From: Cronobacter turicensis z3032
Lineage (GTDB): Bacteria; Pseudomonadota; Gammaproteobacteria; Enterobacterales; Enterobacteriaceae
DNA: 64,000 nucleotides
Reading direction: 5' to 3'
Assembly (NCBI GenBank): GCA_000027065.2
Contig: FN543093.2
Coordinates: forward strand, 124,001-188,000
The translations under genes were made by a program, and so were the position numbers. Positions 28,029 to 37,913 of this stretch are shown in pieces. How positions within the stretch are numbered: position 1 is the first letter of the stretch; each line of letters starts with the position of its first letter. Under the pieces are notes generated by a model. That model saw only the letters and a list, made by a program, of their open reading frames with translations, was not told where the DNA came from and made no database searches.

Positions 28029-29036
28029 ATGTCGCTTAAAGCAATCGCTGCACAACTTGGCCTCTCCGTTACCACCGTCAGCCGCGCGCTGAACGGTTAT
28101 GACGACGTTTCTCAGGAGACCCGCGCGCGGGTGGAGGCCGAGGCGGCGCGGCGCGGCTACCGGCCCAATACATTCGCGCGTCGCCTGAAAATGGGCAAAA
28201 TCGACGCGGTCGGGCTGGTCTTCCCGGTACACCCGGTGCCGCTTAACAACAGCGTCTTTATGGAGATGGTGGGCGAGATAAGCCGCGAACTGGCGCAACA
28301 TGAGGTCGATTTGCTGCTGATTGCCGATGACGATCTGGCGGACAGCCATAGCTATATGCGTCTGGTGCAAAGCCGCCGTGTGGATGCGCTGATCGTGGCG
28401 CACACGCTGGATAACGATCCGCGGCTGCAGCAGCTCCAGACGATGAATTTTCCTTTCCTGGCGCTCGGGCGCAGCCGGTTGCCGCAGCCCTACGCGTGGT
28501 TTGATTTTGACAACTATGCCGGTACGCATCAGGCCACCGCGCGGTTAATCGGGCTTGGCCACCGGCGCATCGCGATGCTTGGCGAGCACAACAGCCAGGC
28601 GTTTATCACCCAGCGCCGCGAAGGCTGGCGCGACGCGCTGAAAGCGCATCAGCTGGATGACAGCGGCCTGCGGATGCTGCCGCCCACCCGCCGCGCGGGC
28701 TACAAAGCCGTGCTTGAACTGATGGCGCAGTCCTCGCCGCCGACAGCCATTGTGACCGACTGCAACTCGCTCGGCGACGGCGCCGCCATGGCGCTGCAAA
28801 CGCTTAATCGCTTGCAGGGCGATCGGGCGGTTTCTCTGGTGGTGTATGACGGCCTGCCGCCTGACAGCATTGTGGAGATGAACGTGGCTGCGGTAATTCA
28901 GTCCACCCGCGAAGGCGTAGGACGGCAAATCGTGGACATGGTGCAGCGCCTCATCGCGGGCGAACCCGCAGCGCAGCTTCAGGTCCTCTGGCAGCCCGAT
29001 TTTCTCGAAGGCGACACGCTGCACCCCGCGGGCTAA
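28029..29036 (+). CDS. rafR: LacI-family repressor of the raffinose cluster
   Basis: The 335-residue protein starts directly with the LacI helix-turn-helix (SLKAIAAQLGLSVTTVSRAL, hinge through about residue 55). A periplasmic-binding-protein-like sugar domain follows. It is 57 bases upstream of paired operators and the alpha-galactosidase gene, on the same strand. The order rafR-rafA-rafB and the twin operators match the known plasmid-borne raf operon of E. coli. RafR there responds to melibiose or raffinose-derived inducers. The assignment is by context and family; I cannot align the effector pocket. Confidence 0.88.
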   Translation: MSLKAIAAQLGLSVTTVSRALNGYDDVSQETRARVEAEAARRGYRPNTFARRLKMGKIDAVGLVFPVHPVPLNNSVFMEMVGEISRELAQHEVDLLLIADDDLADSHSYMRLVQSRRVDALIVAHTLDNDPRLQQLQTMNFPFLALGRSRLPQPYAWFDFDNYAGTHQATARLIGLGHRRIAMLGEHNSQAFITQRREGWRDALKAHQLDDSGLRMLPPTRRAGYKAVLELMAQSSPPTAIVTDCNSLGDGAAMALQTLNRLQGDRAVSLVVYDGLPPDSIVEMNVAAVIQSTREGVGRQIVDMVQRLIAGEPAAQLQVLWQPDFLEGDTLHPAG

Positions 29037-29079
29037 AACCAGGCGTTTTCTTAAGCAAAATTCCGTACAGATCACACAT

Positions 29080-29114
29080 CCGAAACGTTTTGGTTGGCAT
29101 CCGAAACGTTTCGG
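29080..29114 (+). promoter_or_regulatory. Twin raf operators flanking a -35 box
   Basis: Operator 1 is CCGAAACGTTTTGG (29080-29093) and operator 2 is the perfect palindrome CCGAAACGTTTCGG (29101-29114). Their centres are 21 bases apart, two helical turns. Between them lies TTGGCAT; TTGGCA (29094-29099) is a fair -35 hexamer. This matches the described raf promoter design, in which two near-identical operators flank the -35 box. The -10 element is weak (AACAGT near 29118). Confidence 0.85.
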
Positions 29115-29153
29115 ATCAACAGTAAAAGCATTCTTTTTACCGGAGATGCTTTT

Positions 29154-31277
29154 ATGGAAACCCGCCTTTATCGTCTGACCAGCCCCACAACCGATGTTGT
29201 TATCAAAACCCAGCCATTCGCCGAAATTCTCTACTGGGGGCCGCATCTTGCCCATTTTTCGCCGCAGGATTGCGCGAGCCTTATCCGCCCGGTCGCTAAC
29301 GGCCGACTGGACGGCGATTCGCCCGTCACGCTGATGGCGGAGAACGGTCACGGGCTTTTCGGCGCACCGGGGCTGGAAGGGCACCGTAACGGGTTTGATG
29401 CCTCGCCGGTGTTCGCCACGCGGGAAGTGAGCCAGAACGGGCAAACGCTGGTGATCACCAGTGAAGACGCCACCGCCGGGTTGCGGCTTGTGAGCGAACT
29501 GGCGCTCAGCGACAGCGGCGTGCTGAAAGTGCGTCACGGGCTTACCAACCTGCGCGACGGGGCCTGGCAGGTGGATCGTTTCGCGGTCACGCTGCCGGTG
29601 GCGGAGCGGGCGTTTGAAGTGATGGCGTTTCATGGTCGCTGGACGCGCGAGTTCCAGCCGCACCGCGTGACGTTAAGCCATGATGGCTTTGTGCTGGAGA
29701 ACCGCCGCGGGCGCACCTCGCACGAGCATTTTCCGGCGCTTATCGCCGGTACGCCGGGGTTTGGCGAGCAGCACGGCGACGTCTGGGGCGTGCATCTCGG
29801 CTGGAGCGGCAACCACCGGCTGAAGTGCGAAGCGAAAACCGACGGGCGGCGCTATCTCCAGGCCGAGGCGCTCTATCTGCCGGGCGAAATGGCGCTGGCG
29901 ACCGGCGAGACGCTGCACACGCCCTGGCTCTACGCGAGCCATTCCTCGCGCGGCCTCAATGGCATGAGCCAGCAGTTCCACCGCTTTCTGCGCGATGAAA
30001 TCATCCGTTTCCCCGGCAATAAACCGCGCCCGGTGCATCTCAACACCTGGGAGGGGATCTACTTCGACCACCAGCCGGAATACATCATGCGGATGGCGAC
30101 CGAGGCTGCGGCGCTCGGCGTGGAGCGCTTTATCATCGACGACGGCTGGTTTAAGGGCCGCAACGACGATCACGCGGCGCTCGGCGACTGGTATCTCGAT
30201 GAACAGAAATACCCGGACGGCCTGATGCCGGTGATCCACCACGTAAAAAACCTCGGCATGGAATTCGGCATCTGGGTGGAGCCGGAGATGATCAACCCCG
30301 ATTCCGATCTTTACCGCGCGCACCCGGACTGGGTACTGGCGCTGCCGGGCTACCCGAAGACCACCGGGCGACATCAGTGGGTGCTCAACCTGAACATGCC
30401 TGACGCATTCGATTATCTGCTGGAACGCATGAGCTGGCTTTTGGGCGAGCATCCTGTCGATTACGTGAAGTGGGACATGAACCGCGAGCTGGTGCAGCCG
30501 GGCCACGCAGGCAAAGCGGCGGCGGACGCCCAGACGCGCCAGTTCTATCGTCTGCTGGATGTGCTGCGCGCGCGCTTCCCGAACGTCGAGTTTGAATCCT
30601 GCGCGTCCGGCGGCGGGCGTATCGATTTCGAGGTGCTGACGCGCACGCACCGCTTCTGGGCCTCCGACAACAACGACGCGCTGGAGCGCAATACTATCCA
30701 GCGCGGCATGAGCTACTTCTTCCCGCCGGAAGTGATGGGCGCGCATATCGGCAACCCGCGCTGCCACGCCACGTTCCGCCAGCACAGCATTGAATTTCGC
30801 GGCCTGACGGCGCTGTTCGGTCACATGGGGCTGGAGCTGGACCCGGTCAGCGCCGGGGCGCAGGAGGCCGCGGGATATCAGCGCTATGCCGCGCTCTATA
30901 AGGAATGGCGCGAGCTTATCCATACCGGCGACCTGTGGCGCGTGGAGATGCCGGACGCCGCCACGCAGGTGCAGGGCGTCGTCAGCCAGGACAAGACACA
31001 GGGGCTGTTTCTGGTAAGCCAGCTGGCGATGCCAGACTACACGCTGCCGGGCGCGCTGCGCGTGCCGGGGCTGGATCCGCAGGCCCGTTACCAGGTGCGT
31101 CTCGTGGATCATCCGAATATTCAGCTGACCGGCGCGGGCGGCCACACCATGCGCCAGTTGCCCGGCTGGATGAACGAGCCTGTCAGCGCCAGCGGCGAAT
31201 GGCTGACGCAGGCGGGGCTGCAACTGCCGGTGCTTGATCCGGAAACCGCGATACTTATCGCGTTTGAGCGCGTGTAA
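29154..31277 (+). CDS. rafA: Alpha-galactosidase, glycoside hydrolase family 36
   Basis: This cytoplasmic enzyme splits alpha-1,6-linked galactose from melibiose, raffinose and similar sugars. The 707-residue product (RafA about 708) has an N-terminal beta domain and a central barrel. The nucleophile is Asp441 in VKWDMNRE, and the acid/base is Asp505 in ASDNNDALER. Family motifs WEGIYFDHQPEY and FIIDDGWFKGRNDD are present. The reading frame opens earlier, but ATG 29154 has GGAG 8 bases upstream and the start METRLYRLTSPTTDVV. It lies just downstream of the twin operators. No invertase gene (rafD) follows, so the sucrose part of raffinose must be handled elsewhere. Confidence 0.96.
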   Translation: METRLYRLTSPTTDVVIKTQPFAEILYWGPHLAHFSPQDCASLIRPVANGRLDGDSPVTLMAENGHGLFGAPGLEGHRNGFDASPVFATREVSQNGQTLVITSEDATAGLRLVSELALSDSGVLKVRHGLTNLRDGAWQVDRFAVTLPVAERAFEVMAFHGRWTREFQPHRVTLSHDGFVLENRRGRTSHEHFPALIAGTPGFGEQHGDVWGVHLGWSGNHRLKCEAKTDGRRYLQAEALYLPGEMALATGETLHTPWLYASHSSRGLNGMSQQFHRFLRDEIIRFPGNKPRPVHLNTWEGIYFDHQPEYIMRMATEAAALGVERFIIDDGWFKGRNDDHAALGDWYLDEQKYPDGLMPVIHHVKNLGMEFGIWVEPEMINPDSDLYRAHPDWVLALPGYPKTTGRHQWVLNLNMPDAFDYLLERMSWLLGEHPVDYVKWDMNRELVQPGHAGKAAADAQTRQFYRLLDVLRARFPNVEFESCASGGGRIDFEVLTRTHRFWASDNNDALERNTIQRGMSYFFPPEVMGAHIGNPRCHATFRQHSIEFRGLTALFGHMGLELDPVSAGAQEAAGYQRYAALYKEWRELIHTGDLWRVEMPDAATQVQGVVSQDKTQGLFLVSQLAMPDYTLPGALRVPGLDPQARYQVRLVDHPNIQLTGAGGHTMRQLPGWMNEPVSASGEWLTQAGLQLPVLDPETAILIAFERV

Positions 31278-31283
31278 CAGAAC

Positions 31284-31303
31284 GGCGCCGCGCAGGCGGC
31301 GCC
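31284..31303 (+). other. Hairpin between rafA and rafB
   Basis: GGCGCCGC and GCGGCGCC form a perfect 8-bp stem with a GCAG loop, starting 6 bases after the rafA stop. No T run follows. It probably protects the rafA message or tunes rafB expression. Confidence 0.65.
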
Positions 31304-31334
31304 TTAATGGGCTGGTCTTATAAGGGCGACAATA

Positions 31335-32597
31335 ATGAATAATACCGTCTGTACCTACAAAAATAACCCGAACTTCTGGATCTTTGGTCTCTTCTTCTTT
31401 TTCTACTTCTTCATCATGGCCACCTGCTTTCCGTTTTTGCCTATCTGGCTGTCGGATGTGATTGGCCTGAACAAAACCGATACCGGTATCGTCTTCTCCT
31501 GCATGTCGCTGTTCGCGATCGCGTTTCAGCCGGTGCTGGGCGTGATTTCCGACAAGCTGGGCTTAAAGAAACATCTGCTGTGGATTATCACTACCTTGCT
31601 GGTGTTGTTCGCGCCGTTCTTCCTGTGGGTATTTGGGCCGCTTCTGAAGGTGAATATCTGGCTCGGCGCGCTGGCGGGCGGGCTGTATATCGGCTTTTGT
31701 TTCTCTTCAGGCGCCGGGGCGATTGAGGCTTATATTGAGCGCGTGAGCCGCAGCAGCGCCTTTGAATATGGTAAAGCGCGGATGTTCGGCTGTCTGGGCT
31801 GGGGGCTGTGCGCCTCAACGGCAGGCATGTTGTTTAACGTTAACCCGGCTATCGTGTTCTGGATGGGCTCCTGCGCGGCGCTGGTATTGATGGGGCTGTT
31901 GCTGGTGGCGCGTCCTCGCGCGAATCAGACGGCGCAGGTGATGAACGCGCTCGGCGCCAACCAGCCGCAGGTGACGGCCAAAATGGCGCTGGGCCTGTTC
32001 CGTCTGCCGAAGCTGTGGATGTTTATTCTCTATGTGGTGGGCGTGGCGTGCGTGTATGACGTGTTTGATCAGCAGTTCGCCACGTTTTTTAAATCGTTCT
32101 TCCCGACGCCGCAGGCGGGTACCCAGGCGTTTGGCTTCGCCACCACGGCGGGGGAGCTGTGTAACGCCATTATTATGTTCTGCTCGCCATGGATCATTAA
32201 CCGCATCGGCGCGAAGAATACGCTGTTGATTGCGGGCACGATTATGGCCACGCGCATTATCGGCTCGGCGTTCGCCACGACCGTGTACGAAGTGGTGGCG
32301 CTGAAAATGCTGCACGCGCTGGAAGTGCCGTTCCTGCTGGTGGGCGCGTTTAAATACATTACCGGCGTGTTCGATACGCGCCTGTCGGCGACCATTTATC
32401 TGATTGGTTTCCAGTTTGCCAAGCAGATGGCGGCGATTTTCCTCTCCGCCTTCGCCGGTACGATGTATGACCGGATAGGGTTCCAGGATACCTATCTGAT
32501 CCTCGGCAGTTTTGTGCTGGCGATAACGGTGGTATCGGCGTTTACGCTCTCCAGCCAGCGACAGGGCGTGGCGTTAAAAGCGACGGTGAAGGTTTAA
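31335..32597 (+). CDS. rafB: LacY-type oligosaccharide:H+ symporter, probable raffinose permease
   Basis: This inner-membrane major facilitator protein has 420 residues and 12 expected membrane segments. The functional charged residues of LacY are all recognisable: Glu131 in GAIEAY (LacY 126), Arg149 in KARMFGC (LacY 144), the Glu of TTAGELCNAI (269), the Arg of TRIIGSAF (302) and the His/Glu of LHALEVPFL (322/325). The domain VYDVFDQQFATFF is also LacY-like. It lies 57 bases after rafA in the same operon, which points to raffinose or melibiose rather than lactose; no beta-galactosidase is nearby. Confidence 0.93.
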   Translation: MNNTVCTYKNNPNFWIFGLFFFFYFFIMATCFPFLPIWLSDVIGLNKTDTGIVFSCMSLFAIAFQPVLGVISDKLGLKKHLLWIITTLLVLFAPFFLWVFGPLLKVNIWLGALAGGLYIGFCFSSGAGAIEAYIERVSRSSAFEYGKARMFGCLGWGLCASTAGMLFNVNPAIVFWMGSCAALVLMGLLLVARPRANQTAQVMNALGANQPQVTAKMALGLFRLPKLWMFILYVVGVACVYDVFDQQFATFFKSFFPTPQAGTQAFGFATTAGELCNAIIMFCSPWIINRIGAKNTLLIAGTIMATRIIGSAFATTVYEVVALKMLHALEVPFLLVGAFKYITGVFDTRLSATIYLIGFQFAKQMAAIFLSAFAGTMYDRIGFQDTYLILGSFVLAITVVSAFTLSSQRQGVALKATVKV

Positions 32598-32629
32598 GGC
32601 TGGCGTTTATCATTTATAACCGTAATTAC

Positions 32630-32711
32630 GGCGGGTGCGCTTTGCTTACCCGCCCTACGTTTAACGGAAGGCTCTGTGTTATCCAGGGCGGGTAAGCAAA
32701 GCGCACCCGCC
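32630..32711. repeat. GC-rich dispersed repeat, inverted pair (cluster A)
   Basis: Copy 32630-32659 begins GGCGGGTGCGC and ends GCCCTACG. Copy 32685-32711 is its exact reverse complement over 27 bases. The pair forms a large perfect hairpin with a 28-base loop in the gap between the convergent rafB and rhaM genes, where it can act as a two-way terminator. Confidence 0.9.
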
Positions 32712-32729
32712 ATTCATCCAACCCCACGT

Positions 32730-33044
32730 TCACTCCAGATAAAACACGCTTTTCAGCTCCTGACTCACCGGGCTGTTATCCGGGTTGGACGGCATAACCT
32801 CGCGCATATGCTTCCACCAGCGCTGGCACACCTCGGTTTGCGCCACGGCGTTCCAGCGCGCCTCGCTCTCTATCTCGACCGTGGCGAACAACAGGTGGCG
32901 CTGCGCATCAAGCCAGATAGCGTAATGGTGCGCGCCGTGCTGTTTCAGCACCGCCTCCAGCTCCGGCCAGATGGGCGAATGGCGGCGATGATATTCGTCG
33001 TGCGCGTCGGGGTTAACCTGCATCACAAACGCTTTGCGGATCAT
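32730..33044 (-). CDS. rhaM: L-rhamnose mutarotase
   Basis: RhaM interconverts the alpha and beta anomers of L-rhamnose before isomerisation. The 104-residue product matches E. coli RhaM in length and sequence ([48 protein letters not shown]). His22 in YHRRH lies at the active site. The frame opens 19 codons earlier, but ATG 33042-33044 gives the family start and overlaps the stop of the upstream dehydrogenase by four bases, so the two are coupled. Confidence 0.96.
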   Translation of the reverse strand: MIRKAFVMQVNPDAHDEYHRRHSPIWPELEAVLKQHGAHHYAIWLDAQRHLLFATVEIESEARWNAVAQTEVCQRWWKHMREVMPSNPDNSPVSQELKSVFYLE

Positions 33045-34189
33045 AATGCCTCCAGATAGAGCTCGCGGACCTCGTCGCGCGAGGCGACGCGCGGATTGCA
33101 CGGCGCGCAGGGGTCAGCCAGCGCCTTATCCAGCCAGCCTTCGATATCCGCTTTCGTCACGCCAAGCTGGCTAAAACCGGAAGGAATGCCGACGCGGGCC
33201 GACAGCGCGCGGATAGCATTGATAGCTTCATGGCTCGCCTGTTCGTCGCTCATGTCGCGGGTATCGACGCCCATCGCCTGCGCCACGCGGGCGAACCGCT
33301 TCACGGCGCGCGGGCGGTTAAAATTTTCGATAACCGGCAGCAGGATAGCGTTGCAGACCCCGTGCGGCAGGTTATGGGTCGCGCCCGGTTGATGCGCCAG
33401 CGCGTGCACCAGGCCTAAGCCCGCGCTGTTAAACGCCATGCCCGCCAGATACTGACCGCACGCCATCTGCTCGCGCGCTTCCAGGTGGCGCCCGTCTTCC
33501 ACCGCTTTCGGCAGCCACAGGTTAATCAGGCGAATCGCCTCCAGCGCGTTGGCGTCGGTCAGCGGATGCGCGCCCACCGAGACAAACGCTTCGACCGCGT
33601 GGGTCAGCGCGTCCATGCCGGTCGCGGCGGTAATGGTGGGCGGAATATCCAGCATCACGCTCGCGTCATCCACGGCGATATCCGGGATCAGATTGGGGTC
33701 AATAATCACCTCTTTGACCCGCCGTGCTTCGTTAGTGATAACCGCATTGCTGGTCATCTCCGCCGCGGTACCGGCCGTGGTGTTAATCGCCACCAGCGGC
33801 GCGCCGGGGTGTTTGACGTGGCCTACGCCCGCGTAATCGGTGGACGCGCCCGGATTGGCGGTAAGAATTTTAATCGCTTTGGCGGTATCGATGGGGCTGC
33901 CGCCGCCGAAGGCGATCAGGTAGTCGCACTGCGCGTTGCGCCAGGCCGTAAAGCCGCGCTGTACCAGCGCTTCGGTGGGGTTAGGGAAGACCTCGTCAAA
34001 AAGTTCGTAAGACATTTCCTGCGCATCGAGCGCGGCAAAGAGGCTATCAAGCAGGCCGAGTTTGACCAGTTGCCCGTCGGTGACGATCAGCGCCTTGCCC
34101 CAGTTTTTGTTCGCTACCAGCTTCACCATGTCTTCGATAGCGCCCGCGCCGTGCAGGCTGATTTTGGGTAGTGCCAGCATAAAGCTCAT
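33041..34189 (-). CDS. fucO: Lactaldehyde reductase of the rhamnose cluster (FucO-like)
   Basis: This 382-residue iron-dependent alcohol dehydrogenase has the length of E. coli FucO. It has the NAD loop [23 protein letters not shown] and the metal ligands in [10 protein letters not shown] and [17 protein letters not shown]. Rhamnulose-1-phosphate aldolase releases L-lactaldehyde, which FucO reduces to 1,2-propanediol under anaerobic conditions. Placement between rhaD and rhaM, with a four-base overlap into rhaM, ties it to rhamnose use. In E. coli this role is filled by fucO in the fucose regulon. It is clearly distinct from yiaY in the same window. Confidence 0.9.
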   Translation of the reverse strand: MSFMLALPKISLHGAGAIEDMVKLVANKNWGKALIVTDGQLVKLGLLDSLFAALDAQEMSYELFDEVFPNPTEALVQRGFTAWRNAQCDYLIAFGGGSPIDTAKAIKILTANPGASTDYAGVGHVKHPGAPLVAINTTAGTAAEMTSNAVITNEARRVKEVIIDPNLIPDIAVDDASVMLDIPPTITAATGMDALTHAVEAFVSVGAHPLTDANALEAIRLINLWLPKAVEDGRHLEAREQMACGQYLAGMAFNSAGLGLVHALAHQPGATHNLPHGVCNAILLPVIENFNRPRAVKRFARVAQAMGVDTRDMSDEQASHEAINAIRALSARVGIPSGFSQLGVTKADIEGWLDKALADPCAPCNPRVASRDEVRELYLEAL

Positions 34190-34216
34190 GCAGCTTCTCC
34201 TTGCTTTTACGGTAAT

Positions 34217-34328
34217 GGCGGGTGCGCGTTGCTTACCCGCCCTACGGTTGTATTCACGCTGGCGGGTGCGCGTTGCTTACCCGCCTTACATTGAGGATGG
34301 GTAGGGTGGGTAAGCGCAGCGCACCCAC
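34217..34328. repeat. GC-rich dispersed repeat, three copies (cluster B)
   Basis: Copies 34217-34245 and 34261-34289 are direct repeats starting GGCGGGTGCGCG. Copy 34301-34328 is inverted and reads GTAGGGTGGGTAAGCG. The cluster fills the gap between rhaD and the downstream fucO-like gene on the minus strand. The hairpin it can form may reduce read-through into fucO and rhaM. Confidence 0.88.
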
Positions 34329-34353
34329 CGTCTGTCTCCACGCGCGCGCCCGT

Positions 34354-35178
34354 TTAAAGCGCGATCGCGCCCGCGTGCGGCGTTACGCCAAAACGCTCGC
34401 CGAGCGCGATCAACTCCTCGCGCGTTATGGTCTGCTTCATGCCGCCCATCGACAGCACCTTGACCAGGATCTCGGCCGATTTCTCGGCGGTATCGATAAG
34501 CCCGAACGCCTCATCAAGCGTCGGCCCGGTGCCGAAAATGCCGTGATGCGGCCACAGCACCAGCGTGTGGGTTTTCATCTGCTCCGATGTGGCGCTGCCG
34601 ATGCCGTCGGTACCCGGCACCATCCATGGCACGATGCCGATGCCGTCCGGGAATACCACCAGACACTCGGTGCTGCCTTCCCACAACAGGCGCGTAAAGC
34701 GCGCTTCATCGAGCTCCAGCACGAAACTCAGCGCAATCAGGTTGGTGGCGTGGCAGTGCATGATCACCCGGTCCTTGTCGGCGGAGACGGCTTTGCGCAC
34801 CGCGTGCGACTGAAAATGCGACGCCAGCTCAGACGTCGGCAGGCCGCCATTGGCGAGCCCCCAGTGAATGTGGTACGCCATACCGTCATCGGTGATTTGC
34901 AGCAGCACCAGCGTGTCTGCCGGGTCGAGCTGCACGTTGCGGAAAAACTTCCCGGAACCGGTCACGAGAAACCAGCATCCCGCGAGCTCTGTACGCGGCT
35001 GGCTCAGCTCCACGCTGCGCGGCGCTGGGTAGAATTCGTCGCGGTAAGGCTCCACGTCGGCCGCGTCAAGGCGCAGGCTCACGTTGCCGCCGTTACGTTC
35101 GTCCCAGCCTTTCAGCCACATATCGCTGGTGGCTTTAACCATTCCCTGAACAAACCAGGAAGAAAGAATGCGTTGCAT
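34354..35178 (-). CDS. rhaD: Rhamnulose-1-phosphate aldolase
   Basis: RhaD cleaves L-rhamnulose 1-phosphate to dihydroxyacetone phosphate and L-lactaldehyde. The 274-residue product equals the E. coli length. The catalytic Glu117 lies in TSELASH. The zinc ligands are His141 and His143 in MHCHATN and the His of WPHHGIF. It is the third gene after rhaB and rhaA, with a 9-base gap from rhaA. Confidence 0.98.
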   Translation of the reverse strand: MQRILSSWFVQGMVKATSDMWLKGWDERNGGNVSLRLDAADVEPYRDEFYPAPRSVELSQPRTELAGCWFLVTGSGKFFRNVQLDPADTLVLLQITDDGMAYHIHWGLANGGLPTSELASHFQSHAVRKAVSADKDRVIMHCHATNLIALSFVLELDEARFTRLLWEGSTECLVVFPDGIGIVPWMVPGTDGIGSATSEQMKTHTLVLWPHHGIFGTGPTLDEAFGLIDTAEKSAEILVKVLSMGGMKQTITREELIALGERFGVTPHAGAIAL

Positions 35179-35187
35179 GAGTGCTCC

Positions 35188-36444
35188 TTAGCGCGTGCTT
35201 AAAACGTGTTGTTCATAATGACGGACGGCGGAGAGCCACGCCGCGTTGGCCGGGGTGTCGTGGCGCTCGCAGTACATTTCCCAGACGGCCTGCCACGGCA
35301 GCGATTTCTGCTCTTCGAGCAGCGCCAGACGGGCGGTGTAATCGCCGTCAAGCTCCAGCTGACGCAGTTGCGCGGTCGGTTCCAGCAGCGCGCGCAGCAG
35401 CGCTTTTTTCATGTTGCGGGTGCCAATCACCCACGCCGCGATGCGGTTGATGGAGGCATCGAAGAAATCGAGGCCGATATGCACGCGGTCAAACAGATCG
35501 TGGCGAATGATCTCCCCGGCGATGGCCTGCGTTTCATCATCCAGCAGTACGACATGATCGCTGTCCCAGCGCACCGGACGGCTCACATGCAGCAGCAGAC
35601 GCGGCACGTAAAGTATCGCGGCGGAGATTTTGTCGGAGATAACTTCGGTCGGGTGGAAATGCCCGGCGTCGAGGCACAGCGCGGTCTGGCGACTGGCGGC
35701 ATAGCCCAGGTAAAACTCGTTAGAGCCGACGGTGTAACTCTCAGCGCCAATGCCGAACAACTTGCTTTCTACCGCGTCGATATGGTGCGCCGGGTTGAGT
35801 TTCTCGCGGATAACGTCATCCAGCGCGGCGAGCAGGCGGCGTCGCGGCGCCAGACGGTCCACCGGCGTATCTTTCATGCCGTCCGGGATCCAGATGTTCA
35901 TCACCGACGGCGTGCCGAGCTGTTCGCCGAACGACGCCGACACGCGGCGGCTTGCCTGACAGTGTTCAATCCAGAACTGGCGAATTTCCGGGTTAGGGTG
36001 CGAGAGCGTAAAGCCGTCGGCGCTCAGCGGGTGCGAGAAGCAGGACGGGTTAAAATCGAGCCCCAGCTGGCGCTCGCGCGCCCACGTTACCCAGTTTGCG
36101 AAGTGCGCCGGTTTGATTTCATTGCGGGCGACCGGCGTGTCGGATTCCAGATAGATGGCGTGCAGGTTGAGGCGTTTGGGGCCGGGGATCAGGCGCAGCG
36201 CCTGGTCGAGATCGGCGCGCAACTCTTCGGCGTTGCGCGCCTTGCCCGGATAGTTGCCGGTCGCCTGAATGCCGCCGGTAAGTTGCCCCTGCGGGTTTTC
36301 AAACCCGGCCACATCGTCGCCCTGCCAGCAGTGCATGGAAACCGGCAGGCGATCAAGCTGGCGCAGCGCGGCTTCGGCATCGACGCCAACGGCGGCGAAG
36401 CGTTGCTTCGCCAGTTCCCATGCCTGGTGAATGTGAGTGGTCAT
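35188..36444 (-). CDS. rhaA: L-rhamnose isomerase
   Basis: RhaA converts L-rhamnose to L-rhamnulose with Mn2+. The 418-residue product matches E. coli RhaA (419), with conserved blocks [64 protein letters not shown] and [21 protein letters not shown]. Metal ligands lie in the [14 protein letters not shown] and LDFFDAS segments. It overlaps the rhaB stop by four bases. Confidence 0.98.
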   Translation of the reverse strand: MTTHIHQAWELAKQRFAAVGVDAEAALRQLDRLPVSMHCWQGDDVAGFENPQGQLTGGIQATGNYPGKARNAEELRADLDQALRLIPGPKRLNLHAIYLESDTPVARNEIKPAHFANWVTWARERQLGLDFNPSCFSHPLSADGFTLSHPNPEIRQFWIEHCQASRRVSASFGEQLGTPSVMNIWIPDGMKDTPVDRLAPRRRLLAALDDVIREKLNPAHHIDAVESKLFGIGAESYTVGSNEFYLGYAASRQTALCLDAGHFHPTEVISDKISAAILYVPRLLLHVSRPVRWDSDHVVLLDDETQAIAGEIIRHDLFDRVHIGLDFFDASINRIAAWVIGTRNMKKALLRALLEPTAQLRQLELDGDYTARLALLEEQKSLPWQAVWEMYCERHDTPANAAWLSAVRHYEQHVLSTR

Positions 36445-37913
36445 GCGTAAAGCTCCTTCCTGGTTTGACGACCCGGCGATAACCGCGCCGCCTGGCGCGC
36501 TATCTCGCTGTCAGTCTGAGGGTGAAAAGGGGTCAGCGTCTGGCTGGCGGTCACGACGCTGCGAAACGCGTCGACATCGGCAATCTCATCCAGCGCCATT
36601 AACTGGCAGCCGATGTTGCCGAGCGTGGAGGCTTCCACCGGGCCCGCCAGTACCGGGATGCCGCAGGCATCGGCGCAGAGCTGGTTCAACAGCGGGTTCT
36701 GGCTGCCGCCGCCGACGATATGCAGCACCGTAAACGGACGCCCGCGCAGGGCGGTCAGCTCTTCCAGCACGCGGGCGTAAAGCAGCGCCAGGCTGTCAAA
36801 GATGCAGCGCGCCAGTTCTGCCGCGCTTTGCGGCGCAGGCTGGCCGCGCTCAAGGCAGGCGGCCTGAATTTCGCGGCTCATGTTTTCGGGGTTGATAAAA
36901 CGGTCATCGTTGGGGTTCACGACAAAGCGGCAGGGCGCAAGCGCGCGCGCCTCGTCGATAAGCGTGGGCAGGTCGTTAATCTGTTGCTCCTGGCAGACGC
37001 GCTGCAACAGCCACAGGCCCATGATGTTCTTCAGCACCCGGTATCGCCCTTCGGCGCCGCCTTCGTTAGTGATATTGGCCGCGAGCGCGCGGTCGTCGGT
37101 GTACGGCGTTTTGCTCTCAAAACCCATCAGCGACCAGGTGCCGGAGGAGAGCCAGGCCGCGTCCGGCGTCGCCAGCGGCGCGGCGATCACGGCGCTGGCG
37201 GTGTCGTGGGTCGCCACGGATACCACCGGCACCTCCACGCCCTGCGCGCTGCGCCAGCGGCCGATGACGTTGCCCGGATGCGTCGGCGCGCCGAGCCAGT
37301 GGCGCGGCACGCCCGCCCAGTCGAGCAGCGTCTCGTCCCAGTTATCGGTGTTGATGTTGATAAGCTGCGTGGTGGTCGCGTTGGTGTAATCCCAGTTCAG
37401 CGCGCCGGTCAGCCGGTAGCAGAGGTAATCGGGGATGAGCAGCGCGTGCGCCACGCGCCCGACCAGCTCCGGCTGCTGTTCCACCAGCGCGCGAAACTGA
37501 TAGAGGGTATTGAACGGCAGGAACTGGATGCCGGTGCGGCGGTAAATCGCCTCGCGGCCCACCTGTTGCTCTGCGCGGGCCATGATGCCGTCGGTGCGGC
37601 TGTCGCGGTACGACACCGGCAGGCCGACGCGCTCGCCGCGTGCGTCCAGCAACACATAATCGACGCCCCAGGTGTCGATGCCGATGCTGTCGATAGCGAC
37701 GCCGCGCGCGCAGGCTTTTTCAAGGCCCGCGCGCACTTCACGCTCCAGCGCGTCCACATCCCAGGTGTCGAAGCCGTCCACGCGGCGCAGGCCGTTGGCG
37801 AAACGGTGGATTTCTTCAAGCGTCAGGCGCTGTCCGTGGCTGTCGTAGCGGGCCAGCATTACGCGGCCGCTGGAGGCGCCCAGATCGACCGCGACGCTAT
37901 GGCGAATAGTCAT
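36441..37913 (-). CDS. rhaB: Rhamnulokinase
   Basis: RhaB phosphorylates L-rhamnulose at C1 with ATP. The 490-residue product (E. coli 489) is a FGGY-type kinase. The N-terminal phosphate loop is [13 protein letters not shown], with [13 protein letters not shown] and ATHDTASAV in the active cleft and [17 protein letters not shown] as the C-terminal ATP motif. It is the first gene of rhaBAD, transcribed away from rhaSR across a 300-base control region. Confidence 0.98.
   Translation of the reverse strand: MTIRHSVAVDLGASSGRVMLARYDSHGQRLTLEEIHRFANGLRRVDGFDTWDVDALEREVRAGLEKACARGVAIDSIGIDTWGVDYVLLDARGERVGLPVSYRDSRTDGIMARAEQQVGREAIYRRTGIQFLPFNTLYQFRALVEQQPELVGRVAHALLIPDYLCYRLTGALNWDYTNATTTQLININTDNWDETLLDWAGVPRHWLGAPTHPGNVIGRWRSAQGVEVPVVSVATHDTASAVIAAPLATPDAAWLSSGTWSLMGFESKTPYTDDRALAANITNEGGAEGRYRVLKNIMGLWLLQRVCQEQQINDLPTLIDEARALAPCRFVVNPNDDRFINPENMSREIQAACLERGQPAPQSAAELARCIFDSLALLYARVLEELTALRGRPFTVLHIVGGGSQNPLLNQLCADACGIPVLAGPVEASTLGNIGCQLMALDEIADVDAFRSVVTASQTLTPFHPQTDSEIARQAARLSPGRQTRKELYA

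Noticed and set aside
32630..32711. Repeat clusters considered as a CRISPR array
   Set aside because: Copies are few, vary in sequence, alternate in orientation and lack uniform spacers or cas genes. They are REP/BIME-like instead.
34222..35202. Long frame opposite rhaD beginning in repeat cluster B, containing RVGKRSAPT
   Set aside because: The VGKRSAPT string is the translation of the dispersed repeat and recurs in frames from clusters C and D. It is a translation artefact, not a protein motif.
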